Assembly: GCA_030412805.1 (NCBI GenBank)
Contig: JASJFJ010000003.1
Coordinates: 2,914,001-2,978,000, forward strand
Direction: 5' to 3'
Source: Westerdykella aurantiaca
Lineage: Eukaryota; Ascomycota; Dothideomycetes; Pleosporales; Sporormiaceae
DNA length: 64,000 nt
The notes beneath the pieces were generated by a model, which saw only the letters and a list, made by a program, of their open reading frames with translations, was not told the DNA's origin and ran no database searches. Each line of letters begins with the position of its first letter. Position 1 is the stretch's first letter. Of the stretch, positions 20,638-31,700 are shown one piece after another. The position numbers and the translations under genes were made by a program.

Positions 20638-23600
20638 CTATACACCCATCAAACTACTCTCCCCGGGCCAAACAACTTGTAACTTCCCCTCTTTCTTGAC
20701 TTTGACACCCTTCCTTTCGTCCTTTCTCAATGCCCTGCCCATCACAACCGTCGCCAGCCGCTCCATAACCGCCTCCGCGGTGATCGTCGCCCCGGGCCTA
20801 CCGGGGCCGACGTCGCCCGGGACAAGCGTTTTCCCTGCCAGGCGTTCATACTCGGCTTCGTCTCTCAGCGTGAGAATGTTATATAAAAACACCGCTGCAA
20901 TGACGATCAATGGCTCTGTGATAGTGACGCTATACCCCCAAGAGGCATAAATGGCACCGAGAAACTTGTCATTTCCCGGTTGTGCAAGGAAATAATCAAA
21001 CAACGCGGCGTTGATATCTGAGATTGCAGGATCGAACAGTGCAGCGTCCTTTCTGTGGAGGTGCAAAAGGGCGTCAAGAGTTTTATAGTGCGTTTTCGTC
21101 CAGGGGTTCACTTTGGGGAGACCGGGTGTAAAGCCAGAAGCCACTGGGTGCTTTGGCGGCGGAGTTGGAGAAGAAGGCAAAGAAGATCGACCTTCCACGG
21201 ATGAAGTGCCGTTGGAAGCGAAGAATTTGTTGCTTAGACGATCCAAGATCCCGCCATTAGGAGATGGAGAAGATCTCGATTGCTCACTGCCTGTTCCGAC
21301 TTGGACAGACCGTGCCGCCGTGGCGACAGGAGATCCCCGCACCGAACGGCTGACATGTCGCGCTGTCTTGCGACTCGATGACATGGGCATGTCCTCGGCA
21401 TCCATTGCAATCCGAACATGTTTACGCTTGCTGTTCAGGATGCTGCTGTTCACTGATTCAGGCACCAGGCTCTCCCCATCATCCAAGAGGGTTGAGTCGT
21501 ACGTCTGATCCCTGATCATGCTACTGTTGCTTTTTTCTTCAGTGATGCGCACAGGAGGCGAGCTCGGCATCACAATTGACGTTCCCCGACTCTTCGACAT
21601 TTCCGTAACCTCTTCAATCTCATGCAACATACGATAGGGAGATCCGTAAGCTTCAGCTCTGGCATCGGCCTCTCGGCGCACACGAACAATGCTCGAATCG
21701 GTCACTCCTTCCATTTCCTGCAAGAACTGTTGCTCATGCGATGCAATGGAAATGTTGGTGGTGTCAACCTGGGTGTGGAAAGGCGAGCTCACTGGAAGAC
21801 TAGACTCGTCGAAGCTTCTTTCGATTTCGGAATCATGAAATTCTTGTCTCAACGGGCTACTCTGAGCGGGCGTGAACTGACGAGGCGTGAACCGTGGAGG
21901 TGTATCTCGGAAGGGATTCGGCTTGGTGCGGACGGCAGTTCTAGTAGGAACAGACACCGGAGAAGACTGATTGGTCTGCTCATCGACTTCCATTGAAGAG
22001 GCTTCCGTTTTCTCAAGTACGCCAGAAGATTTGGGGGATGTTTTAGATTCGGGCGAAATTGATTGAGGAGAAACATATCTGCTTGTCCCTGATGCTTTTG
22101 TCACTGGTCCGGGAGACGATAACGGAAGGGATGCATCCCCGTCATCCAGGAGCAGGGACATGCTCACATCTTCCAAAGACTGTATCCTACGTTCTCTGCT
22201 TGGCCGCGTCTCTAAGACTTCAGGATGGAAGAAGACACCACCCTCCTCACTGAATTCGCTGGCGCCATCAATATTTCGCTCTGATAAATTGGCACGGTTC
22301 TCAAGACGACGCTGTGATTGTTCCGACTTCGTTGCTTCTGGGGCTGTTTGCGCAGAGGAAGAGGGGACACCCACTTGGTCTTCCTCTTCTTCGGTCTCGT
22401 CGCTATACTGGAAGTCACTGGATGACTTGCGGCGCCACGTTCGTGGCAGCTTAGCGCGAAGTGGTGGGATGGAACCATCTTTCGTCGTCGCATCTAGCAA
22501 CTCTGGGGTCTTGCTTTTGCCTTTCTGCTTTCTTCGTAGATTAGAAGTTTTGCTTTTTGGAAGCTCTGGCGCCCCTAACTCCTCGCTGCTCGATCTGCTA
22601 GCTTCTTCTTGCCAAATGTCAGGATAGTCTTGCTCCTGTACCTGCGCTGCGACCACGTGCACTTTAGTGTCATCTCCTCCTTCATCTCTCTCTTCTTCCT
22701 CTTCTTCCTCCTCCTGGTCTGCAACAACTGAAATTTTTGGTCCACTTATTTGCTCCCCACTGCTTCGATATGCAGTGATCATTTGCCCGGCCTCATCTTG
22801 CCTGGTTTCAACGTAGACATCTGGCCCGCGGATTTGCTCTCCTTGAGGATTCGTCGCAGTGAGCAATGTTCGGCCACCCTTTATCTGAATCTTTTCGGAA
22901 TCTACCGCCCCTGGGCGGTTGCTGCGCCAGTTCATTTCGTGATCGCTCAAGTCAGGACTCACAAGCTGGCTTTTTTGCTGTCCTCCAACAACCAGAGATG
23001 GGTATTTGGCATTATTATCGTTGGTGGTCGGTGCTGGTAATTGTGACTTATGATCCTCCTGGTCTTCTGGGGTGAGCAGTCGGCTCATGGGGTGCTTAAC
23101 AAAGCCACCTTTGACGGATGTATCCAGAAGAGTTGGTCTTGGCGATCGAGACAAAGGACTTGAAGGGTTGTTTTCTCTGCACATTGCAAGTTGCTGTCCA
23201 AGTCTAAGCCCTGCTTGAAGTTCCTTCCTTGTTCCATCGCTGAACCCTCTAAACAGGTCTTCGAGGTTGCCTCTTTGTTCATTCTTCGCCTGGGGCGTCA
23301 AGCGCGAAGGGTCCATTAACCCCTGAAGCGCGACTCCTGCCGTTACTGCTCGATCCATCTGCGGCGATTCTGATGAAGAAAAGTGTGCCGGCTCCAACGC
23401 CGGCGGTTGCGATGGAGAACGTGGGTCCATTGCCGGAGTCTCATGGCGCTTTGGTAGGTCTCCCTGGTGCTGCTCACTTGGCGGAGCCTCTGATGATGCC
23501 TGTGGCTGGATAGGGGAGATTGAGTTCTGTTGCGATGAGGCTTCTCCTGAACTGGAAGACGTTGCCGTTGGTATTTCAAGGTACGAGGTAGCGAGTGCGT

Positions 23601-24894
23601 GAGGGGTGCGTGCGCCTTGTGTGCTGGTAGGCCCTATATCACTCGGACTATTTGGAGCTGCGCAACTTAGCAATGAGTCGACGGAAATCATGCTGAAGTT
23701 CTCGCTTTCCCAGACAGTTGTGTCATCCGGCATGCGCGTCGTGCCCTCGTCAAAGGCATAATTGTCCATATCTTCATTCGCACTGTCGCTCCCGTCTCCT
23801 CTTCGAAGTGCTTCCAATTGCGCTTCGAGATGTAGTCTCTCTCGAGTCCCGTTAGCGTCTGTTGGCTGGGCTTGCTCCTCCTCATCTGTGCTTGATGGCG
23901 TATCAATGCCGCTTTCATCGTCGGATGTGCTTCTTGTTTGCTTCACAGCCTTCGCATGGGGTGTTCCTTTGCGCTCCTTCAAGCGCCTGCGCAGATCTGT
24001 TTCTGGAGGCGTCCCAAAATTAACTGGTTCCTCGTATTCCTCGACAAAAGAGGCGGTACCTCGCCTGCTCTGTCCATGATGGGGTCTCAAGCATGTGGGT
24101 GCAAGTGAAGGTATGTGTACAGGAGTTCCTTGCGGTGTGGCTAGGGTTGTTGTAATGATGGGAATCACTGTTGTGTCTGCCCCGTTCTCTGCGGCTGGCT
24201 GTAGTCGTTCTGCGTCGGACTCCCCCTCTTGCTCCTGCTCAAGGTCAATTTCTGGACTGTGTTCTTGTTCTGGCTCGGACTGTGGTTGTTGCTGGGGTTC
24301 CGGTTGCACATTCTTTCGTGGTCGACCCCTCCTCTTTTTCGGCGAGACGTCACTGGACAGCTCCAGCGCAGACGATTCAGATGCAGCTTCATTTACACTC
24401 GAGCGCCTTATCTTTAGCTTGACGGGTGTTGCAGTCCGCATTGGCTTTGTTCTCGCTGGTACATCGGACTTTCGTGGTCTTCCCCGACGCTTAGGCGTAG
24501 AGGATGCATCGCCACCCTTCAAAGGCACGGTAGTAGTGATCCTGCGCTCCACATGTCTCAGAGAGGGTGATGTGTTTTCGGCATCTGATGAGTTTTCTGG
24601 TTCCGCCTCGACTGTGACCTTGATGCGCCACGGGCTGGCGGCGCCTTGTCTGCCGGTGTTCATGACCATGGACTTCGATGGTGATGAGATGTCCATCAGC
24701 TGCTCAGATATCCCATTTTGACGGTTGTGCTTGCTGGGAGAGGTTGAAGCGAGTGGTGTTTGCGCTGTGCGCTTTCGTGTAAGTCGCACCTTGGACGGGC
24801 TGGAATTGATGGACGCGTTGAGCGGGTCGGGCGATGATTCGTAGTTCCGATCCGGACTGCCGCTCCTGACGGCCGCTCTTCCTCGAGAAACCAT
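20638..24894 (-). CDS. AT-hook DNA-binding protein with hydrophobic C-terminal segment
   Basis: Taken from the first in-frame ATG (24894), the frame gives 1418 aa. Two canonical AT-hooks (RRGRPRK) lie at about residues 130-140 and 184-194, each flanked by basic and Ser/Pro residues, predicting minor-groove binding to A/T-rich DNA. The middle (200-1200) is long, acidic and Ser/Thr/Gln-rich with many SP/TP sites, as in proteins regulated by cyclin-dependent kinase. Around 730-780 a half-repeated GEQIRGPDVYVETRQ / GEQISGPKISVV unit occurs. The C-terminal 150 residues look folded: LPKVNPWTKTHYKTLDALLH, then a hydrophobic stretch PLIVIAAVFLYNILTL (about 1323-1340) that could be a buried helix or a membrane anchor. 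Coding character continues upstream of the ATG to 25032, so the true start or an exon may be missed. It shares a short divergent promoter with the Yen1-like nuclease. Confidence 0.75.
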   Translation of the reverse strand: MVSRGRAAVRSGSPDRNYESSPDPLNASINSSPSKVRLTRKRTAQTPLASTSPSKHNRQNGISEQLMDISSPSKSMVMNTGRQGAASPWRIKVTVEAEPENSSDAENTSPSLRHVERRITTTVPLKGGDASSTPKRRGRPRKSDVPARTKPMRTATPVKLKIRRSSVNEAASESSALELSSDVSPKKRRGRPRKNVQPEPQQQPQSEPEQEHSPEIDLEQEQEGESDAERLQPAAENGADTTVIPIITTTLATPQGTPVHIPSLAPTCLRPHHGQSRRGTASFVEEYEEPVNFGTPPETDLRRRLKERKGTPHAKAVKQTRSTSDDESGIDTPSSTDEEEQAQPTDANGTRERLHLEAQLEALRRGDGSDSANEDMDNYAFDEGTTRMPDDTTVWESENFSMISVDSLLSCAAPNSPSDIGPTSTQGARTPHALATSYLEIPTATSSSSGEASSQQNSISPIQPQASSEAPPSEQHQGDLPKRHETPAMDPRSPSQPPALEPAHFSSSESPQMDRAVTAGVALQGLMDPSRLTPQAKNEQRGNLEDLFRGFSDGTRKELQAGLRLGQQLAMCRENNPSSPLSRSPRPTLLDTSVKGGFVKHPMSRLLTPEDQEDHKSQLPAPTTNDNNAKYPSLVVGGQQKSQLVSPDLSDHEMNWRSNRPGAVDSEKIQIKGGRTLLTATNPQGEQIRGPDVYVETRQDEAGQMITAYRSSGEQISGPKISVVADQEEEEEEEERDEGGDDTKVHVVAAQVQEQDYPDIWQEEASRSSSEELGAPELPKSKTSNLRRKQKGKSKTPELLDATTKDGSIPPLRAKLPRTWRRKSSSDFQYSDETEEEEDQVGVPSSSAQTAPEATKSEQSQRRLENRANLSERNIDGASEFSEEGGVFFHPEVLETRPSRERRIQSLEDVSMSLLLDDGDASLPLSSPGPVTKASGTSRYVSPQSISPESKTSPKSSGVLEKTEASSMEVDEQTNQSSPVSVPTRTAVRTKPNPFRDTPPRFTPRQFTPAQSSPLRQEFHDSEIERSFDESSLPVSSPFHTQVDTTNISIASHEQQFLQEMEGVTDSSIVRVRREADARAEAYGSPYRMLHEIEEVTEMSKSRGTSIVMPSSPPVRITEEKSNSSMIRDQTYDSTLLDDGESLVPESVNSSILNSKRKHVRIAMDAEDMPMSSSRKTARHVSRSVRGSPVATAARSVQVGTGSEQSRSSPSPNGGILDRLSNKFFASNGTSSVEGRSSLPSSPTPPPKHPVASGFTPGLPKVNPWTKTHYKTLDALLHLHRKDAALFDPAISDINAALFDYFLAQPGNDKFLGAIYASWGYSVTITEPLIVIAAVFLYNILTLRDEAEYERLAGKTLVPGDVGPGRPGATITAEAVMERLATVVMGRALRKDERKGVKVKKEGKLQVVWPGESSLMGV

Positions 24895-25149
24895 ATCGTT
24901 GCGCCGCGTATGAAGCTGTAAAGGTGATGTTGGCGACGGTGATATCGATGCGTTTAGAGTTGTGAGTTGGCACGCTGAGCTTTGGCATCCTCCGCGCCTT
25001 CCTTGTTTAGCCGGTGCTGTCGCCCATGGCAACCATAGATCTTATCTTATCTCCCCGCACCCTAGATCAGCAGCCACAACCATTCAACTCATGCATGCGG
25101 ACAACACCTCGAGGCAACAGACGTCACGTTCGTTGGCTATGGGCGCGCA
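24895..25149. promoter_or_regulatory. Short divergent promoter of the AT-hook and Yen1-like genes
   Basis: Only 255 nt separate the first ATGs of two divergent genes, and the left part may still be coding on the minus strand. The two genes must share this region for transcription start. No TATA box is evident. Confidence 0.5.
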
Positions 25150-28100
25150 ATGGGCATCCACGGGTAAGTTGACCTTCGTTTGTTTTCCAGTTCCGTGCTG
25201 ACTGCAGAAGCATCTACAAGGAGATTGGCAGTGGCGAGCGCATCGCGCTCTCCAAGCTCGCCGTCGACAAGTTCGAAGAGACCGGACGCCCGCTTCGTAT
25301 TGCTATAGATGTGTCGATATGGCTCTTCCAGATCCAGGCTGGAAAGGGAGGGACCAACCCGGCACCACGCACATTCTATTATCGACTCCTTCGCCTGATC
25401 GCCCTTTGTATACATCCTATATTCGTCTTTGACGGGCCGAACAAACCACCCTTCAAGCGCGGCAAGAAGACGGGCGGGCATGTGTCGTCGGTACCGGACT
25501 TTCTTGCCAAGCAGTTGATTAAGCAATTTGGGTTCCCTATACATTATGCACCAGGCGAGGCAGAGGCAGAGTGCGCACTTCTACAGCGGGAGGGCATTGT
25601 GGATGCCGTGCTGAGCGAAGATGTGGACACTCTCATGTTTGGCAGTGGCGTGACGATTCGGAATTGGTCACCGGAGCCAGGGACTAGCGGGAAGACCCCA
25701 ACACACGTCAACGTGTATGATGCTGCGAAAACTCGGAGCTCTGGATTGGATCCCGAAGGAATGATACTGGTCGCACTTATGAGCGGGGGAGACTACGTCC
25801 CCAAAGGCATCCCCAACTGCGGACCGAAGATCGCATGCGAAGCTGCAAGAGCTGGATTTGGGAGGGACCTATGTAGGCTTAAGAAGTCGGACCAAGCTGG
25901 CATAAGGTCATGGCGGGAGAGACTGCAGCATGAGCTCAAGACGAATGAAAGCAAATTCTTCGCGACAAAGCACGGTGTCATAAAAATCCCCGACGACTTT
26001 CCGCGATTTGACATCTTGACCTACTACACCTGTCCCGTGGTGTCAAATAAGGCGTCCTTGGAGAACCTGCGGAGGTCAATGTCATGGGATAAAGAAATTG
26101 ACTTCCCAGGCCTGCGAAACTTCACTCACGATGCCTTCGATTGGATCAAGTTGGAAGGCGCGAAACACTTTATTCGTTCCCTCGCGCCGGCAATGCTGGT
26201 TCGTGGTTTGCGCATGAGAGCTATGGGCAACCGCTTCATCTCCGACGACACTGAAGCGATCCGAGAGCATGAGTCTCTGCTGGTCAAAGGCATCCACAAC
26301 AGGAGACAACATCCCATAACCGACAACGCCGCAGAGCTCCGCGTCAGCTATACTCCGATTGAGTTGGTGAAGATCGATCTTAGTCAGGAAGAGCCTGACG
26401 ATTTCCCATCCACGAACGCGGACATTGAAGGACAGGAAAGCGCGGATGCAGATTTGGATACACTTGAATCTGAGGACGATGACAACAGTACTGCGGCTCG
26501 AAAACGCGGCCCCACCAAGTTTGAGCCTTCAAAGCCCGCGAGAGCGTGGGTGATGGAGACGTATGTGAAAGTCGGGGTGCCTCTAACTGCAGAGGACTGG
26601 GAAGCAAGCCAGAGATTACTCAAACGAGCCCCCCCTTCTAAGGAGACAAGTAAGTCTGGCTCCAAAGCGAAGGGTGGCAAGAAGACCAGGACCACCAAGA
26701 CCAAGAAGGTCGCCGATGCGGCGCCACAAGCATCCATAATGCAATTCGGAGGAATCACGAAACCTGCGGCCAAAAGGTTGCAGCCTGTCTCGAAACCACG
26801 AGGTCCGTCATCGCGACGTCTCAATTCTCCCGAACCACCTCCTCAATCAGACTTTATTGACCTGTTGTCATCCTCTCCACCAAAACCGACGAGAACTACA
26901 CCGCCTCAGCGACCAAAGGAGCGAAGTTTATCCCCAATACCAGACTTGCCGTCGAGCGTGACTAGGAGACGAAAACGAGGGCCCTTAGCACGATCGCACA
27001 CTTCTCCCGCAAATCTGAACTCTCCTTTAGCTCGACCCATAACGCCACCACCAGACACTATCCACACGTTGAACCTCGTCTCCTCTCCCGCAACGCCACC
27101 ATCTTCCGAACTCCCGAGTAAGAAGGCGCGGATTCGAAGTGTTAGAGACATTCCAGAGTCGAGAGTCCGGAGGCAGAAATCTGTAACTGCGTCACCGAGC
27201 AAAACGAAACAAACTACGTTGGATACATGGGCGAGATCATCGCCAGTCTGCAGCCCCACAAAAGCTCGCAGCACCAATATATCTGCAACTAGCAGGGCAC
27301 CAATACCAGCTCCTCCGCGGTTCCAGAGAACGTTTGACACGACCGTAGCCACGTTGGATCTCACGGCCTCTTCGCCGCCTAAGTCTCTTTCGAGGTCGCG
27401 TCCAGGATTTACTGCCACCGCCAACTCAACGATACCCTCGACAACAGTAAATAACCCAGGCACGCAAACGAACCCATCCGGCCCCCGACCTCCACTCCAG
27501 TCACTATGCTCAAACACTTCTGGATCCCCAACAACATCCTCCGTCGGCACTAACAACTCTTCCAAACCCCAGCCCACACGTAAAGCCCGCCGCACGTCAC
27601 CTCGTCTGACAGAATGCTCCGCTACCGGTCCTCACTCTGGAATAGACACTCTGGACCTGACTCTAGATGCGTCCCCTCCTCCACAACAGGTCCACGCCTC
27701 TCTACCCAAACCTGCGCAATCTGTAAACCCTGTGGCCTCCACGCTCGATGGAATCTGCCCTCCGTTTCCCCCGCCGCAAAAGCGCCGGACCGGAAGCGAA
27801 GTAGACAGTGGAAGCGCAATTCGTCGCTCTCCAAGATCACGCTCTTCTGATCCTGCAGCTGCGGCTGGACCTGCATCTGGAATGCCCCCGCCGGCACAGG
27901 CGCCGACAGACCCCACCGCTTCCACTTCTCCCTCAGCCTCCTCGCTCCCACCCCAAAAGGAAGCGGCGTGGAAGCGCCACCGCTCCGCGCAAATCCACCG
28001 AAAACGCGTCATCAAACTCCGCGCCAGCGGAGTCGGGACGTGGGAATTCGGCTCCGACGACTGCAGTAGCCCCGGTGGCAATGGAGATTCGGCTGAAGGG

Positions 28101-28202
28101 TTAGGAGGAGGAGGAAAAGTCGTGGTGGCGCCGAATGGGAAGGAGAGGAGATGTTGGAGGGAGAGTCAGGTTGGGGTTTTGGATCTAGTGGGGGACGATT
28201 GA
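25150..28202 (+). CDS. Rad2/XPG-family Holliday-junction resolvase (Yen1/GEN1 type)
   Basis: Exon 1 is only 14 nt (25150-25163, MGIHG) and exon 2 is 25208-28202; the 44-nt intron (GTAAGT...TGCAG) joins as Gly-Ser in phase 2 and gives 1002 aa. The N-terminal nuclease domain has the catalytic Asp of IAIDVSIWLFQ (about residue 36) and the XPG-I block GEAEAECALLQREGIVDAVLSED with its acidic metal ligands. The helix-hairpin-helix MSGGDYVPKGIPNCGPKIA follows. In this family a dimer cuts four-way DNA junctions symmetrically at the end of recombination. Residues about 410-1002 are a disordered tail with many SP/TP sites and basic clusters. It contains two PIP-like motifs (QASIMQF, QTTLDTW) and four (I/L)DL(L/T/V) motifs (555, 721, 820, 996). 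A chromodomain is not obvious. The Met-Gly start is essential for the active site in this family and supports the tiny first exon. Confidence 0.88.
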
Positions 28203-28212
28203 TTGATTGATT
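28197..28212. repeat. Four tandem GATT units across the stop codon
   Basis: GATT is repeated four times; the first unit contributes the stop codon TGA of the nuclease gene. Simple repeat, no function inferred. Confidence 0.85.
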
Positions 28213-28767
28213 GGTGGGTGGAAGTGTTCGGATTGAGCGACTGTTTGGTACAATGGTGCCTTCTTGTATCTTTCTTGTATGATTTGTTTCAAGTGACGGG
28301 CACGATTTCTTTTGGTCTCACTTGGTGTTGTCCTCATGGCGGTCTTTGCTGGATATGGTTACAGCCCATTATCATTCGATCGACATTCGTACCTAGTACA
28401 CGATGTCACGATCTTCCAATTATAAACCACCGTGCTCTGCAAGGGTACTCGTTCGTTGCTCATCGTTCGTGTCTAGCAACCGCCTATTTGACGAATGGTG
28501 CAGCCTCGACATTATTACCGCACCCTGCTACCATTCGTCCCAGAAAAGACATAGCTTCCCCTCTACCAGCCCGTTTGTCCCAGATTTTGAGAACCCGAAT
28601 GCCGGGGACATGGGAATGCTCAATACGCGCCCACCAAAACAAATCCATTCCACATAACGCTCCCATGCAGTGAACAGCCCCGAATGAAGCCCTTATGCGC
28701 CCTCTCTGGTATGCTGTGCCTTATACTTGGAGGGATAGGAAAACAGAAAAGCTCCAGGCGTGCCCTA
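28203..28767. other. Convergent intergenic region, 3' UTRs
   Basis: About 565 nt between converging genes; T-rich just after 28202. No conserved open frame or RNA gene seen. Confidence 0.5.
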
Positions 28768-31700
28768 CTAGCGAGGAGCCGAAGCCTGGCCCAGCGTCAA
28801 CTGCCTGAAACCCTGCGGGATCCTCCAACCATGCACCTGACACGCACGCTCGAAGGCATCGACCGCCTCAAAGATACCGTAGTCTGTCCGATCGCCGCCT
28901 GCTAGGCGCGCAGGCCGAGGCTCCGTACTGGATATCGCCGCACGAACCTGAATCAACACAGATTCAATGGAAGAAACAGGAGACCACCCGTCATTGGTCA
29001 AGAGCTAACGTGCACGTCAATATCAAATGACAGATTGTTTCTAGATGTTGGACTTACCTCCATGCACATTGCGCCTCCTAAGGTGACATGTCCACCACCG
29101 CCCTGTTGAAAGCCGAGGAAACGGGGGCGGACGACTCGCACAAAGGGTGGAGAGTGCGGATACTCGTGGCCAAATCGTAGCTCCAGCACGACACTTTTGT
29201 GGCCCTTGGCTTTCATATCCTGCGCCAGAGGCAGGGCAGGGTCGAAAGAGTGCAGTTCCACAATCCACTGATACATGTTTTCCATCTTGTTGGGATCAAT
29301 GTACCATCCAAGCTCGTGGAGGGGCCCCTCCTCCTGGACTTTGAGAAGACTGTCGAAGTCCTTCATGAGCCGTTTCGTTGTAGATGTCGTCGCCCACGTT
29401 GGTTGTGCGAGCATTGGCAATGTTGAATAATCAAGCTTTCCGGGCTCAAAATCCGTCAGAGGGGCTGAGGGCGGTTGAGTGGCCCAGTTGCCCGAAACCT
29501 TTGATTTTATAGCAGAGAATCCTGCCTTCAGTTTACCTGTAGCCGAACTAGGACCTAAAATAGACACCGAGTTAGAAGCCCCAACGGATGCCTGACCTAG
29601 GAAAACCAGGTCGTCTTCGTCATCGTCCGACAGAAGGATATCTCTATCCTCGGCAACTGTGGTGACGCTGGCTCCATCGTCTTCGTCGAGATCAATGGGG
29701 TCCGTGGCACTGCTTCCCCTTCCCGTTTTGCGGCGCTTCGCGTCCTGATGTTTCAAGCGTCCATCTTCCGCATGGGGCCGTCGAACAATGGTAGCCGGAA
29801 TCAGCAAAACTCCACGGTCGGTCTGAGGCAGGTGGAGTGGGTCTTGCTGAATGACGTTTTGCGGCTGTGGATAACTCTGGTTTTGATCGGTGTCTCCAAT
29901 CGACACAAACAGGTAACGAGTCTGGATCCAGTCTAACTGCGCCACGACAAGGTGGGGGTTACTGGATACGTATTCCGATGGAGCGTTCACGATTTCGTTC
30001 AGCGCAATGGCCTATGAGAAGTGTTAATGGAGAGAGTTCACAGCGATCCAGAGAGGATGCGATAAAATTGGCGAAGTTTTAGTCTCACATACCTGCAGCC
30101 GAGATGAGCGGAATTCGCTACCAGGCCAATATCCCGCGCCACTGAAAGAATGGCAATAACCCAGACTCGTGCTGAGGTGGGGCGAATGATAAACACCATT
30201 TCCATAAGCGCGTCCGTTAACAAGTTTCTCAAAATGGAGACCTTCTCGGATTATCGAATGCCAGTTATGAAATGGGCTCCCATGCCAAGCAAATCGAGTA
30301 GGATATTTGAGGTGCAACCGGCGGGTTGTTTCCTTCACTGCCTGCTGGAAGCGGCGCTCCTTGTCCGGAGCGCCCATGGCGAAATGAAATTGTGTCCACT
30401 TTGACATATCGTGCACATGATCCTCATCGTCTTCAACCTGCATGATGCAAGCACGGTTGGAGGCAATGATCCAGCGTAGAATACCAAGAGCTGCAGGAGG
30501 AAGACGGTTGATCCATGCGTTGAGGCGGGAATGCGTGTTCTTCCTTAGGTAGTCTCTCATTTCACTGACCGGTGGAAGTACGTCCAACATCGCGCAGATA
30601 GCATTCCTCTTTCCCTTGTCGTCGAGCTCGTCGAAGTTTTGATTGTAGACGTAGACCTCTGCTGGGAGAAATTCGTCCTTTGCTGGTTCCATTGCAGTTG
30701 ACAGGGCAGATTTATTTGAGAGGGGCGGACTTGCTTGGAGGAAGTCTGTACGTGCCAGCCCAAGGTTGCGCAAAAGGTTAGACGGGCTGCCAGAAGAGAA
30801 ATCTGGGTCAAACGGGGTGACGCATTCACCGAGGTCAACGAGAGGGTACCCACTTCTATCGACCACCCGGCAGTGTTCCACATGCATGTTGTCGGTGCTG
30901 CGAATAACGATCCAATCCCCGTTCTGTACCGAGCTGTTCGGGGTATTGGAGAACAGCAGCTTTCGCTTAGCGAAATTGACCGTGACGCTGTCCCCGTTAA
31001 ACGTTTTGACGGTGCTAACGGGTGCTCCGAACGAGGAATAACTCGAGTAGTCGGCGGTGAAAAAAGCATCACTTGGAGGCACCCTCAAACCGAGGCCAAT
31101 GGGGAAGTCTTTGAGAGTGTGGGATCGGGAACTGGAATAGCAGAAGTTGATGAGGAGGTCGACGACCTTTGGCTGCGTGAGGATTTCATGCTCAATGCTT
31201 GGTCCGAAGCCCAGGGACATGTATTGGTATAGGCATAAAGGCTTGTCGCATACGTATGGTTTGATGGCTTGGAGGTCTTCGGGCATCTTGGTGAAGCATA
31301 CCAGGCAGAACTCGGTGCACCGAACAAGATGGCGCAGTACGAACTGCATACCGACGAGAGGAAACGAGTGGTCGTTGTACTTCGGATCCTGGATATGGTC
31401 GCTGGTAACAATGGACGGATATGTCCTCTTGACCTCCTCTTCTTCATGATATTTATCTTCGTAACCACCTGACATGGTCCGCTTGGTGCCAACATAGTCA
31501 TTGAAAAAAGCCTCAGCGCCGCTCCAGGGCATGCCATTGTACCTGAAAACAAGGAGACTGATGAGGCGCTCGTTAAGGAGTCCGTTGAGTGGCTTCGAAA
31601 TGAAGGCATCGCGAAAGCCCTTGCGTGACTTTGCCCCAGCGCTCATGGCGGCTTGAGAAGGTTCCTTTCGAGGTTCCTGGAGACCCTGATGCTTCTTAAT

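Noticed and set aside
26906..27595. 229-aa antisense frame inside the Yen1-like gene
   Set aside because: It mirrors the Ser/Pro-rich tail; the sense frame continues without stop from a clear nuclease domain.
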